DNA of 64,000 nucleotides from Oasisia sp. SBJ-2009 (Eukaryota > Annelida > Polychaeta > Sabellida > Siboglinidae), in NCBI GenBank assembly GCA_964017155.1, contig OZ024861.1, forward strand, positions 22,272,213 through 22,336,212, in the 5' to 3' direction. A model generated the notes under the pieces. That model saw only the letters and a program-made list of their open reading frames with translations, did no database searches and was not told where the DNA came from. A program made the translations under genes and the position numbers. Below are positions 1 to 9,918 of the stretch, piece by piece; position 1 is the stretch's first letter; the number at the start of each line of letters is the position of its first letter.

Positions 1-200
1 ATGCCCCGCCTCCAGTCACCCATACCCCGCCTCCAGTCACCCATACCCCGCCTCCAGTCACTCATACCCCGCCTCCAGTCACTCATACCCCGCCTCCAGT
101 CACCCATACCCCGCCTCCAGTCACTCATACCCCGCCTCCAGTCACTCATACCCCGCCTCCAGTCACTCATGCCCCGCCTCCAGTCACTCATGCCTCGCCT
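1..200. repeat. 21-bp minisatellite, C-rich on + strand (array 1)
   Basis: About nine and a half tandem copies of a 21-bp unit with core CCCCGCCTCCAGTCACTCAT, cut by the window start. Copies differ at a few positions (cat/cac, atg/ata). The array ends at 200 against the flank CCTACCAATCAGG (201-213). It is the reverse complement of a second array at 1332-1747, which has the same flank in mirror orientation. It lies in an intron of RSPH3 upstream of the first visible exon. The 85-residue reading frame across it arises because 21 is a multiple of three and is not a gene. Confidence 0.93.
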
Positions 201-540
201 CCTACCAATCAGGTTATTTTTGGGTTGTCTATCAAGAAAGTTTTTGGAAGATGTGTAAAATGTAATCTGAACTGATTTTGTTCTTATCTGATTTGTTCAA
301 TTGTTTTCTCTGCAGCAGCTTTTGGTTGAAATATATTAGGAAAGTCTTGCATAAACAGTTGACCTGTTTTAATATATAAACTTGAGTGCAGCATAATTGT
401 AAAATTTATTAACTCTCTTGACAAAAGGAAGCATTTACCATACATCCATGCAGGTATATAACATTATTGTTGTGTGAATGTCTGGGATGTAATGTTGTAT
501 GGTTTATCCACAATGAAACGGTTATATTTTAATTTCCCAG

Positions 541-828
541 AATGCACAGCCTGACCCGATTGAGATCCAGCGTCAGCAGGAGGCGAGGCGTAGGGCAATT
601 GCCCACAAAAGAGCCCATCGGTCGCTGCGTCCACGCACACCCGATGCTGTGGAAGGGCGCAAGCACATTGACGTACAGACGGAGCTGTATTTGGAGGAGT
701 TGAGTGATCGTGTGGAGGAGATGGATGCAACCTGTCAGACTGATTCCTTCCTCGACCGACCTCCGTCACCCCTCTTTATTCCTGCCAAGACAGGCATTGA
801 TGTGGAAACACAGATCTATGAGGGAGAG
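541..828 (+). CDS. RSPH3: RSPH3 coding exon 1 of the visible five
   Basis: It encodes 96 residues starting NAQPDPIEIQRQQEARRRAI and ending QIYEGE. The acceptor AG is at 539-540 after a T-rich tract and the donor GT at 829-830; the exon starts and ends in phase 0. It contains the DVQTEL, CQTD and ETQ motifs that resemble LC8-binding TQT motifs of radial spoke protein 3. There is no start codon, so it is an internal exon. The following intron (829-1104) shows nothing notable. Confidence 0.92.
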
Positions 829-3800
829 GTGGGTATTCTGCATATGTTGTCATGTCTGGTTCTTCCTCCATGTTCTCTCTTATGCAGGGATGTGGTTCAG
901 GTCCTGTGGTGACAACAGTTCTTTCCATTTTGCATCAGATACTCTGTGTCATGCAGTTCTTTCCAATTGTCCCCTCATGTGCTTCTTAAAGCAACAGCCC
1001 TCTCTTTTTCTTTCATCGTCCTCCAGTTTCCACACATCTTTCTTCACCAACTGTGGACATACACCCCCAGCCCCACTCTGATTCTGCTGTGGATTTTGTT
1101 GCAGCTGTTCCACTTTGACATTGAGGTGAAGCCCATCCTGGAGGTGTTGGTGGGTAAGACGGTGGAGCAGTCTCTGCTGGAAGTGATGGAGGAGGAGGAG
1201 CTCGCCAACCTCCGCATGCAACAGCGACAGTTCGAGGAGCTGCGGAATGCTGAGCTGGTTGAGCAACAGCGACTGGAGGAACAGGAGAGGAGACATCGCG
1301 AGGAGAAGGTGAGCAGGGCCTGATTGGTAGGAGGCGGGGTATGAGTGACTGGAGGCGGGGTATGAGTGACTGGAGGCGGGGTATGAGTGACTGGAGGCGG
1401 GGTATGAGTGACTGGAGGTGGGGTGTGAGTGACTGGAGGCGGGGTATGGGTGACTGGAGGCGGGGTATGAGTGACTGGAGGCGAGGCATGAGTGACTGGA
1501 GGTGGGGCATGAGTGACTGGAGGTGGGGTATGAGTGACTGGAGGTGGGGCATGAGTGACTGGAGGTGGGGCATGAGTGACTGGAGGTGGGGCATGAGTGA
1601 CTGGAGGAGGGGCATGAGTGACTGGAGGAGGGGTATGAGTGACTGGAGGTGGGGTATGAGTGACTGGAGGTGGGGTATGAGTGACTGGAGGTGGGGCATG
1701 AGTGACTGGAGGAGGGGTATGAGTGACTGGAGGAGGGGTATGAGTGATTATGGAAATAAAATCAAGTTCACTGACATACAGTTCATTTCGTTAGAACGTC
1801 ACATTTTGTAAGATTGATGAGGTTTGTTTGTTTGGCTGGTAGAACTAAAGGCCCAGTGTGTCTGTGTGGGCTGAACAAACCATGACATGGAGAGGTTCCA
1901 GGTCCTTCATTGCAGTAGTAGTTCATGCTATCATACCAGGTCCTTCACAGTGTGTCTGTGAGCTTATATGTGCATGAGTGGTTCTTCAAATAGTTGTGTG
2001 TGTGTCCAACATCCTTTGAGTGGTCCAGGGTCCTGCATGGTCTGTCTGTGTGTGTAGGAGCGGCGCATGATGCAACAGAAGGAAGTTCTGCGCAAGGAAC
2101 ATGAGACGACAGAGAAAATCGCGGCTCGTGCCTTCGCCCAGAGCTACCTGGCTGACCTTGTCCCCACAGTCTTTGGCACTCTCTCCGACAATGGCTACTT
2201 CTATGATCCGGTCGAAAGAGGTAAAATGTTGGAACCAAAATTCATGTTGATTTAGCACTAGGGAAAGTGGTCGTTTAATTTTTTAATGGTGATACAGCTG
2301 TAACAAAGTTTTGCTTTTGTGTTTGTTGAAAAGGAAATCACAAAAGTTCCAAGATTACATACATCTGTAATTATTTCAACATGATTTTGTGAGTAAATTG
2401 GTAATGTTTCTTGCACTGGCTCACGGGAAATGGTTAGACTGGGCTTGTGTTGTGTTTGACAGACGTGGAGCAAGGCTTCCTGCCGTGGTTGATGGGAGAG
2501 GGTTAGACTGAGGTTGTGTTGTGTTTGACAGACGTGGAGCAAGGTTTCCTGCCGTGGCTCATGGGAGATGGTTAGACTGAGGTTGTGTTGTGTTTGACAG
2601 ACGTGGAGCAAGGCTTCCTGCCGTGGTTGATGGGAGAGGGTTAGACTGAGGTTGTGTTGTGTTTGACAGACGTGGAGCAAGGCTTCCTGCCGTGGCTCAT
2701 GGGAGATGGTTAGACTGAGGTTGTGTTGTGTTTGACAGACGTGGAGCAAGGCTTCCTGCCGTGGCTCATGGGAGATGGTTAGACTGAGGTTGTGTTGTGT
2801 TTGACAGACGTGGAGCAAGGCTTCCTGCCGTGGCTCATGGGAGATGGTTAGACTGAGGTTGTGTTGTGTTTGACAGACGTGGAGCAAGGCTTCCTGCCGT
2901 GGCTCATGGGAGATGGTTAGACTGAGGTTGTGTTGTGTTTGACAGACGTGGAGCAAGGCTTCCTGCCGTGGCTCATGGGAGAGGTGGAGGAGAGGCTACA
3001 GGAGGCTGTCATCTCTCGCATGTTGTTGGATGACCTGATCCGTTTCGTTGTCACACGCCGCAACAAGGAGTTTACGCAGCGAGGTAGACTGACGCCCTCA
3101 CGGAGTAGGCGGGCCGGCAGCAAGTCTATCAGTGCCGGCAGTCGTAAAAAGGGAAAGAAAGGTGAGACGAAGCTAAGCATTCATTAATCTTGCTGTTGTG
3201 CTATTGTTACATTAAAAATAATAGTAACTTTTGTTGTTTTATCATTTTTATTAATACAAGTAACGGTAACGTGTTTAGATAAAAGTTCATGTTGGTGTTT
3301 GTTGTGTTCAGTTTTAATATAGTACTTCAAATATCAATATTGAATGCATTTTTTATTTCAGTACAGCTGTTTTCAGATATGTCCGATAAAGATATTTATC
3401 TTATATAGAGTCACATCTGATGCAGTACTTTGTAAGAAAATATTTGGGACATTCATTAGTTAATCATATATAACTCTGGCATCTACATACACCCTCTACC
3501 TGTCTCTCCCACACTGTTCATCCTCACCACTTCAACATCTCGTCATCTTTATCTTCATTTATGTTATTTGTATGTCACAGTAATTGCTTAGTTAGTAGCG
3601 TGATCTTTGTGAATTTAGTTAGTTGCCAAATCTGTGTGAATTATTATTTTATTTGTGAGAAACTATAAGTATGTCACAGCGATTACCACACACTGTTTGT
3701 TTTAGCAAAGGAAAATCTATTGCAAGCAAATTTTGTATTTATGGACATATTAAGGCATGGAAAAAATCCAGCTGCCATGATTCTTGTACAAATGATGGAA

Positions 3801-4747
3801 GTAGTGCTCATACTATTATTACTCTTTGGCAGCCACCTGCTGCCCCAGGTTATTTATGGATGATTAAAACGCAGTGTGATGCTGATTATTGTCTGCACGG
3901 ATGGCTTCAGAAGAGCAGCCATGTGTGTGCATTAGTGATGTGATGATCGAGGTTCAGTTGCTGTCTATAGACTTCTGGACTGGCATCGGCTGTCCAGTGC
4001 TGAAGTGCTATTTTCCTGGATTGATTAATGTGGATGGCAGTGAGTACATACATGTTCCCTCAAACATGTTTGTGCTACTGTAGCCAAGAAGTGCAAGTTG
4101 GCATTTTCAACAAAGTATTTATTAATAATCACTAGATGACAGTATGGCTGGTTTGTGTTCAACAGATACTCACTAGGTGGCATTGTGGGTTGCTCTTATT
4201 TTAAGAAGTACTCACCAGATGGCAATGTAGGTTGTTATTAACAATTTGTCACTAGATGGCAGTATGTGTTGTTTTCTACAAGTTACCACTAGGTGGAAAA
4301 CAAGAGCATTAATTGAAGCTTTGGACTCAAGTGAGTCCTTGTATATCTTCTTGATTTTTCCAACCTGTTCTCTCTCTTAGTCCAGTTCTTTCAGCTCTTC
4401 AGTGGTGCAATTGTGATTACATGACTATTTATGTTCCACATTAATCACTCTAGTTATCACTATGTTACCAAGCTTTTACTATGGGTTGTGAATATTTTCA
4501 ACAAGCAGTCACTAGATGGCAGCACAGGAATTGCATCATAAAATGGTACGTCCAGAATGTAAGGTTGTTCGAATGCTATCATTAACCATCATTAACAAGA
4601 TTCTAAGAGGACGATGATGGTTTAATTGACTGAGGTCTTTGACAACATGGATTTCATGACACATTGGGTAAAGCAGTGACTAAGTAATGATGACATCATT
4701 TTGTTTAACTTGCCTGTGTATTTTCAGACTCAATTGACGACTCATAA
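541..4747 (+). CDS. RSPH3: RSPH3, radial spoke head protein 3 (3' part, five exons)
   Basis: Radial spoke stalk protein of motile cilia and flagella. In the family it forms the dimeric scaffold of the spoke, binds LC8 through TQT-like motifs and anchors protein kinase A. I recognise it from conserved blocks: GRKHIDVQTELYLEEL, FLDRPPSPLFIPAKTG, ILEVLVGKTVEQSLLEVMEE (the amphipathic AKAP-type helix, residues 107-126 of the visible part), a Glu/Arg-rich coiled coil up to about residue 175, ARAFAQSYLADL, and GYFYDPVERD followed by FLPWLMGEVE. Exons 541-828, 1105-1308, 2058-2220, 2946-3161 and 4728-4747 all have GT-AG borders. They join without a stop to 891 nt, which is 297 codons including TAA. 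VQTE, CQTD and ETQ in the first exon resemble LC8 sites. The N-terminal exons are outside the window. The C-terminal tail is much shorter than I recall for the mammalian protein. Identification is confident; the last exon is less certain. Confidence 0.9.
1105..1308 (+). CDS. RSPH3: RSPH3 coding exon 2 (AKAP helix and coiled coil)
   Basis: It encodes 68 residues in phase 0, starting LFHFDIEVKP and ending EERRHREEK-like (QERRHREEK). The acceptor is TTGTTGCAG at 1096-1104 and the donor GTGAGC starts at 1309. VLVGKTVEQSLLEV matches the amphipathic helix that binds the regulatory subunit dimer of protein kinase A in this family. The rest is highly charged and probably coiled coil. The donor is followed within about 25 bases by a 21-bp minisatellite. 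Confidence 0.93.
1332..1747. repeat. 21-bp minisatellite, G-rich on + strand (array 2)
   Basis: Nineteen full copies plus a partial one of a 21-bp unit with core GGAGGCGGGGTATGAGTGAC, inside the RSPH3 intron 1309-2057. It begins directly after the flank CCTGATTGGTAGG (1319-1331), the exact reverse complement of the flank of array 1 (201-213). Sequence classes (GGCGGGG, GGTGGGG, GGAGGGG) are arranged in blocks, as expected from slippage or unequal exchange. Reading frames on both strands through it are repeat artefacts. The rest of the intron (1748-2057) is unique, with only short TG runs. Confidence 0.95.
2058..2220 (+). CDS. RSPH3: RSPH3 coding exon 3
   Basis: 163 nt encoding 54 residues plus the first base of a split Asp codon. 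It starts ERRMMQQKEVLRKEHE and contains KIAARAFAQSYLADLVPTVF and GYFYDPVER, strongly conserved in RSPH3. The acceptor is TGTGTGTAG at 2049-2057 and the donor GTAAAA at 2221. Phase 1 at its end matches phase 1 at the start of the next exon. Confidence 0.92.
2417..2984 (+). repeat. 69-bp tandem array duplicating an intron-exon junction
   Basis: The motif AGACGTGGAGCAAGG recurs at 2461, 2530, 2599, 2668, 2737, 2806, 2875 and 2944, exactly 69 bp apart; a partial degenerate copy precedes them from 2417. Each unit holds the 3' splice site TGTTTGACAG, the first 38-39 bases of the downstream RSPH3 exon (DVEQGFLPWLMG), and about 30 bases of upstream intron. Only the last copy (exon from 2946) continues into the full exon; every earlier copy runs into an in-frame TAG. 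Two sequence types alternate near the start (TGGTTGATGGGAGAGGG and TGGCTCATGGGAGATGG). The long antisense reading frame here is an artefact of the period. Confidence 0.96.
2946..3161 (+). CDS. RSPH3: RSPH3 coding exon 4
   Basis: 216 nt, starting with two bases that complete the split Asp codon. It encodes VEQGFLPWLMGEVEERLQEA and continues to a basic Ser/Lys/Arg-rich stretch ending RKKGKK. The acceptor TGTTTGACAG (2936-2945) is the last of eight nearly identical acceptors. The donor AAAG/GTGAGA at 3161/3162 is strong. If that donor were not used, translation would run seven more codons to a stop at 3185-3187, giving an alternative C-terminus. Confidence 0.88.
4130..4522 (+). promoter_or_regulatory. 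Cluster of six CTCF-core-like motifs in the last RSPH3 intron
   Basis: Six copies of a CACTAGRTGGCAG-like motif start at 4130, 4171, 4213, 4250, 4287 and 4510. They match the well-known CTCF core (C-A-S-Y-A-G-R-K-G-G-C-R) fully or with one or two mismatches; the first has GAC in place of GGC and the fifth has GGAAA. The first five are spaced 37-42 bp within a decayed tandem repeat that also carries TTGTTTTCAACAAG-like sequence. The motif match is visible; binding is inference. Apart from this cluster the intron (3162-4727) is AT-rich, with no supported gene. Confidence 0.5.
4728..4747 (+). CDS. RSPH3: Probable last coding exon of RSPH3
   Basis: A good acceptor, GTGTATTTTCAG (ending 4727), is followed by ACTCAATTGACGACTCATAA. 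The first two bases complete a split Asp codon in the phase left by the previous exon, giving DSIDDS and then TAA at 4745-4747. Phase agreement and the pyrimidine tract support it, but six codons are too few for certainty. Alternatives are read-through of the 3161 donor or a different downstream exon. No canonical AATAAA follows closely; ATTAAA at 5546 is a weak candidate polyadenylation signal. Confidence 0.5.
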
Positions 4748-6839
4748 GATTGTAGCAACATCACCTTTTTGAGAGTGGCTGGATTTCCTCCTTTGCCACC
4801 GTCTCACCCCTCACCCCCAGATGTGGAAGCATGCCCCGACATGACCTGGCGACTGACTCAACTTGGTACAAGTGACGACTGGAAGACAACGTCACGACTA
4901 CCTAACAACTATAACATCATCATGATGCTTCACAAAAGTTAACAAAAGTATATTCCTTTAGAAAAACTCAACTATATGTGGGTGTGTGTGTGAATAATAT
5001 ATTTATATTTACATGTATAATATATATACATATATAATATACATAAATTTTCTGTGTGAAATATTGCCATTGATTTGTAATAGACGGCAACTGCAGTTGA
5101 AATATGAGACGGTATCAAGAAGTGTATTTTGAGTAGTACTAACATTCAAATTTTTGAGTCGCAGAATAACTCCATGTTTTCTGTGCAAAATACGATGTTT
5201 TCCCCACTATCAATTTTTTATAGATTTATTATATTTATCTGTTAGGCCTACACATATACAATATACAAACAGGCTACATTTTTTTATTGAAGTTAAAATG
5301 TCATGTACATTGTGCAGATTTTGTTGGCCAATGATTTAAAGAAACAAAATTTATATAATATGTTTTATTGCTGTTATATGTACTTGTACAAGAGGGAGCA
5401 TAAAAGTTTGCTTTGCACAAGGGATGGCATCGTGTAACACTGGTAGATGAATAGTGAAAAGCTTAAATTGACATAAGTATTGACTTTGCTGCAGGCTTTC
5501 CAGGATCCGAAATAATAAGTCCCTGTTATATGTAAATATCCTGTCATTAAAATTTTATAAATAATTTTATACGTCTCAGAATTCAGTTAATCTAGTGTGA
5601 CATGTACAGAGCTGAACAGAAATGTACTGGGATTGGTTTGGTGAAGTGGAGCCTTGACACTCCTGAGATGTGAACGATGGAATATGGCAAAACATTTGCC
5701 AGGCTTTTTCAGAGAACTGCACAAACCATTGAATACATTCATATGAGGACATTTTGCAAACGTGGGCAGTGTTTTCCTGCTTTGTTGCATCACAGACTAG
5801 ACTACTACGAACAGAAGTATTAGCTGCACAAAGGATACACTGATAGACTACCAGGATACACTGCAGTCTTACCAAGCATTGTTTGAATCATTGTGCCAAG
5901 GCCATGTAGCAGTACATTGCAGTAGTCATCAGACACAGCGCATTGCTTACTCATGGTAGTTGAATGAAGAATTCATCAGCTGGTTTATGTGACGATGGTA
6001 CCCATGTGCAGCATGCAAAGCTATTATAATATTACAGGTGTAGAATGTTCAATCCAAGAATGTGGATGATGGCTTTGTCATGGTAAACCACTTAGACAAA
6101 TGTAGCAGTTAACATTAAAATGCACATTATAGATGAGTGCAGCAGAACTGATAATTTGATGTTTATGTGGGTTCAACAACCCTTGTGTCTGTGATATTGA
6201 ATTAAATCGAGGAAGTAAGATGCAGTGTCTTGTTGCTGTGGGATGGAGGTGATGGGTGGGTCTTAGTTAATTTTTGGGTCTTAGTTATTTTTTGGGTCTT
6301 CCCACTGTTTCCATCGCAATTTATAGATTTATGTGACAGATCATATTTCTTGCATTATACTTGATAAAAACCTTCAAACCGAGTACCAATGGTCGCCAGT
6401 AGTTGTGGAGATCATCAAATAATGTTGTTTTGAAGATCACCAAATAATTGGTTTTTATGCTGGTTTATATAATTATCATTTATTTTAAACAGTTAGGGCA
6501 GACTGTATCCTGCATTGTACATATGGTGGCTGCATTGTGTCTTCAACAGGCAGCAAGGCAAATGTATTACACAGCATCTGTAAAGACAAGACACAGACCA
6601 AGGAAGAAGAACTAGTGACCTGTAGGATAGTCTTATTGACAACTATGAGATATATCAGAAGATAGATATATTACAACCACAGAATTTAGAACAACACACA
6701 ACTGCAGCATACACACTGTAAAAGGCAGACATTGGAACTTGGGGCAGGAGTTTGAGCCCCCAATATATATGGGGAAGGTGTGGTGATAGTGTACTCCCAA
6801 CACTTGTTACCAAAGGATGCAGTTGGAGCATTTAAGTGA
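4748..6839. other. Non-coding, probable RSPH3 3' UTR and intergenic DNA
   Basis: AT-rich unique sequence without a supported gene. Small features are an AT-rich patch with TATATA runs (about 4997-5047) and two to three short TTTTTGGGTCTTAGTTA-type repeats near 6255-6300. The reading frames here (for example 5576-5875 minus) show no composition or motif that suggests coding. Confidence 0.6.
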
Positions 6840-6879
6840 ATCCCAGTCCCTCAATATATATCATGTTCTGATGCCTATG

Positions 6880-7510
6880 AGACAGAACAACCTCAGAATA
6901 CAGTCGAAGACAACTCTGAATGACAACCCCGGCATACAGTAGAGGATAGATAGGACAACCCCAGAATACGGTAAAGATATAGATGACATACACAGAATGC
7001 AATGACAATATACATGACAACCACAGAATGTGGTAGATATAGATGACATCCATAGAATGCAATGAAAATATAGTTCATAACTACAGTACAGAATATGGTA
7101 AAAGGTGTATAGATGACAACCTCAGAATATAAAAGATGGAGATGGCAACCTCAGAATACAGAACAAGAAAAATATGTGACGCACTCGGAATAGAAGACAG
7201 ATGACCACATGATACAGTAGAATAGAGATGACAACCATTATACTTCTGTCAAACAAATGATAACCACATGGCACAGTAGTTTAGAGATGACACCCACACA
7301 GTATAGTAGAAGAGAATACAGTAGGATAACGATGACCCCATCTACATGAAGAGATGACCACAGAATACAGTAGGATAACGATGACCCCATCTACATGAAG
7401 AGATAACAACGACAGAATACAGTAGGATAACGATGACCCCATCTACATGAAGAGATGACAACCACAGAATACAGTAGAAGCTAGCTAGATGACAACATAG
7501 AATGTATATA
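6880..7510. repeat. Decayed minisatellite, ~35-52 bp units
   Basis: Diverged repeats of GATGACAACCACAGAATACA-like units with variable spacing. Within it, three near-identical copies of a 49-52 bp unit start at GTAGGATAACGATGACCCCA (7321, 7370, 7422). The younger triplet inside an older diverged field suggests local re-amplification. Short minus-strand reading frames at 6832-7078 are shadows of the repeat. Confidence 0.8.
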
Positions 7511-8498
7511 GATAATGCACAAGATACAGCTGTAGGAGAGATTCAGTGTGTTACAAGTTAAAAGTCCAATATTTTGTATCCAAGTGAAACTCACCTTTGG
7601 TTTTGCATCTGTGCATTCCTGATGCTATCACCATGGTTGGGAGAATCAATCCTTTTGATATCTTATCTTTTACACTGTTCCTTCACTAATATACCAAGTA
7701 CTCTTTATTTCTTTTATGAGACATAATAGTTAAAACAAATATTTGTTAAAACCTTTTCGAAATACAATGCACCCTGCTAAATATCAATTATAGTTTTCTA
7801 TGGTGAGCACTGATAAATCTAAAAAATGGTAAATGAAAGTAAAACATATAGCTGTAGTAGGTTACCTTTTGTTACACTTACACACTGCTGTGTAAATGCA
7901 AGTAGTCACTAACTTGGTAAAAATATAACGATAATAATTTAAGTGAAAATGCCGAGAAATGTTGATTAGTTCACACATTTGAAATTAGCCTGTTGATATT
8001 TACTTGGTTTTTCTGAGCCTTAATCAACCATATAAACACAAGGTACCAGTTTTATTAAAGTTTAATTATATCGGTAATTAACAACTCAGTAATGCCATAT
8101 CATGAAATATATTAAACCCATAGACACCAAGGACTTTTTATTTATTTATTTATTCATACAGAAAATATTTTAATATGAACAAACACATTCAGTAACAAAG
8201 CCATAATACAAGTTCAGTCAAGTGCAACAACAAATACAATATTTAACCACAAACATCATGTGGAACTCGTACACTCAGATAAATCACTGTTGCATCTGCA
8301 CAATAGATTCAAAGTGTAGATCTATATAAAAATATGCATGTTTTGATGTATCACATATGTTGATTTACAAATCAATCCTTAAGATGGTGCAGAACTGCAG
8401 ATATATTCATATTTAGTGTTAAACTGTTAATATAGAAACATAAATAATAAATAAATTTAGTTGTTGGAATACTTAAGTTTTAGCACATTTAATACAAG
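7511..8498. other. AT-rich non-coding sequence with a TTTA run
   Basis: No gene seen. It includes a short (TTTA)n run at 8134-8155. On the minus strand that run supplies several AATAAA hexamers, which could serve as distal polyadenylation signals for the minus-strand exon at 9101-9199. Confidence 0.5.
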
Positions 8499-8504
8499 TT
8501 TATT
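8499..8504 (-). other. Candidate polyadenylation signal AATAAA (minus strand)
   Basis: TTTATT on the + strand reads AATAAA on the minus strand, about 600 bases downstream of the stop codon at 9101-9103. The distance fits a 3' UTR of ordinary length. AT-rich sequence makes chance hexamers common, and others lie near 8137-8152. Confidence 0.3.
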
Positions 8505-9100
8505 TATCCCTTTGAATGACGCAGTGGCAGTGGAATTGGTACCATGAGACTCATGGTGCTGATGTGTTTGGAAATGTGTGTGGCAGAGGAAATCACTTCA
8601 TTTTATGGCATTCTCTACATGAAATGTTGGTTAAATGTCAGCTGAATTAAAAATGAGTACAGCAGTAGTAAATTATTTAAATATATTCATCCAGTGAATG
8701 ATATTCATCCAGTTAAAATTGGTTAAAAAATTATACAAAATGTTGGTCTGGCATTAGAGATTAATTGGTAGACTGAGATCATCTGAAAATGAAAAAAGGC
8801 TTGTCTTCTGTCAAAGTGGTAGACTTGAGTCACTTGACACCTGCTATTATATGACACTTTGTATTGTTGATGCCATGATGACTTGTGGGCTGATGCATGT
8901 GTACATCTGTTGTAGCAGGTGGAGGAAGGAGGAAAACAATTAAGAAGCTGGAACTAACCTAGAAACATGTAAGGTCATTGAAGGAAAATATATATAACAA
9001 TGCAACAACAACATAAAAATACTTTTAACAAGAGACCGTTGTGCTCACATATATTGCTGCATGTTTATACATTATTTTCAAGTTGTCCTCATCAGTCATT

Positions 9101-9199
9101 TTACGATTCATCTGAGTCATCATCATCGCTGTCACCACTTGATGAAGAACCAGTTGATTCTGATGCCTCCTGTGTCCTCTTGGGTGATGGCGGCTTTTG
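9101..9199 (-). CDS. Terminal coding exon of an unidentified gene with an acidic Ser-rich tail
   Basis: Read on the minus strand, a good 3' splice site (TGTATTTCCAG, with a possible branch site CACTGAC about 20 bases upstream) is followed by 33 codons including TAA at 9103-9101. The peptide starts QKPPSPKRTQEASESTGS and ends SGDSDDDDSDES. A proline/lysine patch followed by a Ser/Asp/Glu tail is typical of C-termini of nuclear or chromatin-associated proteins and of casein kinase 2 targets; that is family-level knowledge, not identification. Phase 0 at the acceptor fits if the upstream exon ends on a codon boundary. I could not find that exon in the rest of the window, so its intron may extend past 64 kb. 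The + strand reading frame 9000-9239 is the shadow of this exon. The gene would be convergent with RSPH3. Confidence 0.6.
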   Translation of the reverse strand, partial: QKPPSPKRTQEASESTGSSSSGDSDDDDSDES

Positions 9200-9269
9200 C
9201 TGGAAATACATGCCAGCTAGTCAGTGTATAATATGCTAACACCATCATCTCCTTGGCACTGTTCTCCTT

Positions 9270-9421
9270 AATGATTTTGTCTGTTCTGTTACCCAGAATC
9301 TTCATTTCAAACAGGAAGCAATTTTGTCTATTCTATTACCCGGAATCATCATCAGTTCATCACAAACATGAAGCAGTTTTGTATGTTCTATTACCCAGAT
9401 TCCTCATCTCAAACAGGAAGT
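9270..9421. repeat. Three degenerate copies of a ~50-bp repeat
   Basis: TTCTATTACCCRGAATC-like sequence followed by TCTCAAACAGGAAG-like sequence occurs three times, with TTACCC at about 9289, 9336 and 9390 (spacing 47 and 54). It is non-coding, and the copies are well diverged. Confidence 0.65.
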
Positions 9422-9747
9422 CTGTTGAATTAGTTGCACATCATCCAGTCTGGCAACTGTGGTAACTAAGAAAGTATGCCCAACTTTAAAGGGACATTCC
9501 AGCAACTTTTGGTTACAGCCTTACTAGCCTACACTATAACTCTTGCTATTTGAATTGAATAAACATTTCTCGAGTGATACTTACATTTAATTGAAAACAA
9601 TATTATGGGCACGTATTGAGCACTATTTGGTGGTTGGCATGATAATGTTAATATATATATTCATTCTAATGTTAAGAACATTGTACATTTACATATTAAT
9701 AAATGATGAATATACAAGATCATTTCAATATTCTCTCAGCAGGAGCT

Positions 9748-9748
<1 letters not shown>

Positions 9749-9823
<75 letters not shown>

Positions 9824-9830
9824 GTACACA

Positions 9831-9862
<32 letters not shown>

Positions 9863-9866
9863 GTAC

Positions 9867-9908
<42 letters not shown>

Positions 9909-9918
9909 GTACATGTGT
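9749..9918. repeat. TA microsatellite with embedded palindrome
   Basis: Long (TA)n tracts interrupted by ACACATGTACACA blocks. The segment 9857-9918 is a perfect inverted repeat: ACACATGTACACAA, then alternating TA, then TTGTGTACATGTGT. The overlapping short reading frames (poly Tyr-Ile) are microsatellite artefacts. Confidence 0.95.

Noticed and set aside
1013..1699. 228-residue minus-strand frame over array 2 and RSPH3 exon 2
   Set aside because: It is the antisense of a conserved exon plus a 21-bp minisatellite; the + strand frame is clearly the coding one.
1341..1811. 156-residue + frame of MSDWRRG repeats
   Set aside because: It is minisatellite in an intron, with seven-residue periodicity from a 21-bp unit and no coding context.
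2258..2956. 232-residue minus-strand reading frame
   Set aside because: A 69-bp period divisible by three keeps it open; the DNA is an intron repeat of the + strand RSPH3 gene.
3671..4083. Two overlapping + frames of 90 and 64 residues in the last RSPH3 intron
   Set aside because: No recognisable motif, no splice support, and the second runs into the intronic repeat field.
9000..9239. 79-residue + frame with Ser-rich segment
   Set aside because: The Ser/Asp coding signal is on the opposite strand, bounded by a good acceptor and a stop; the + frame is its shadow.
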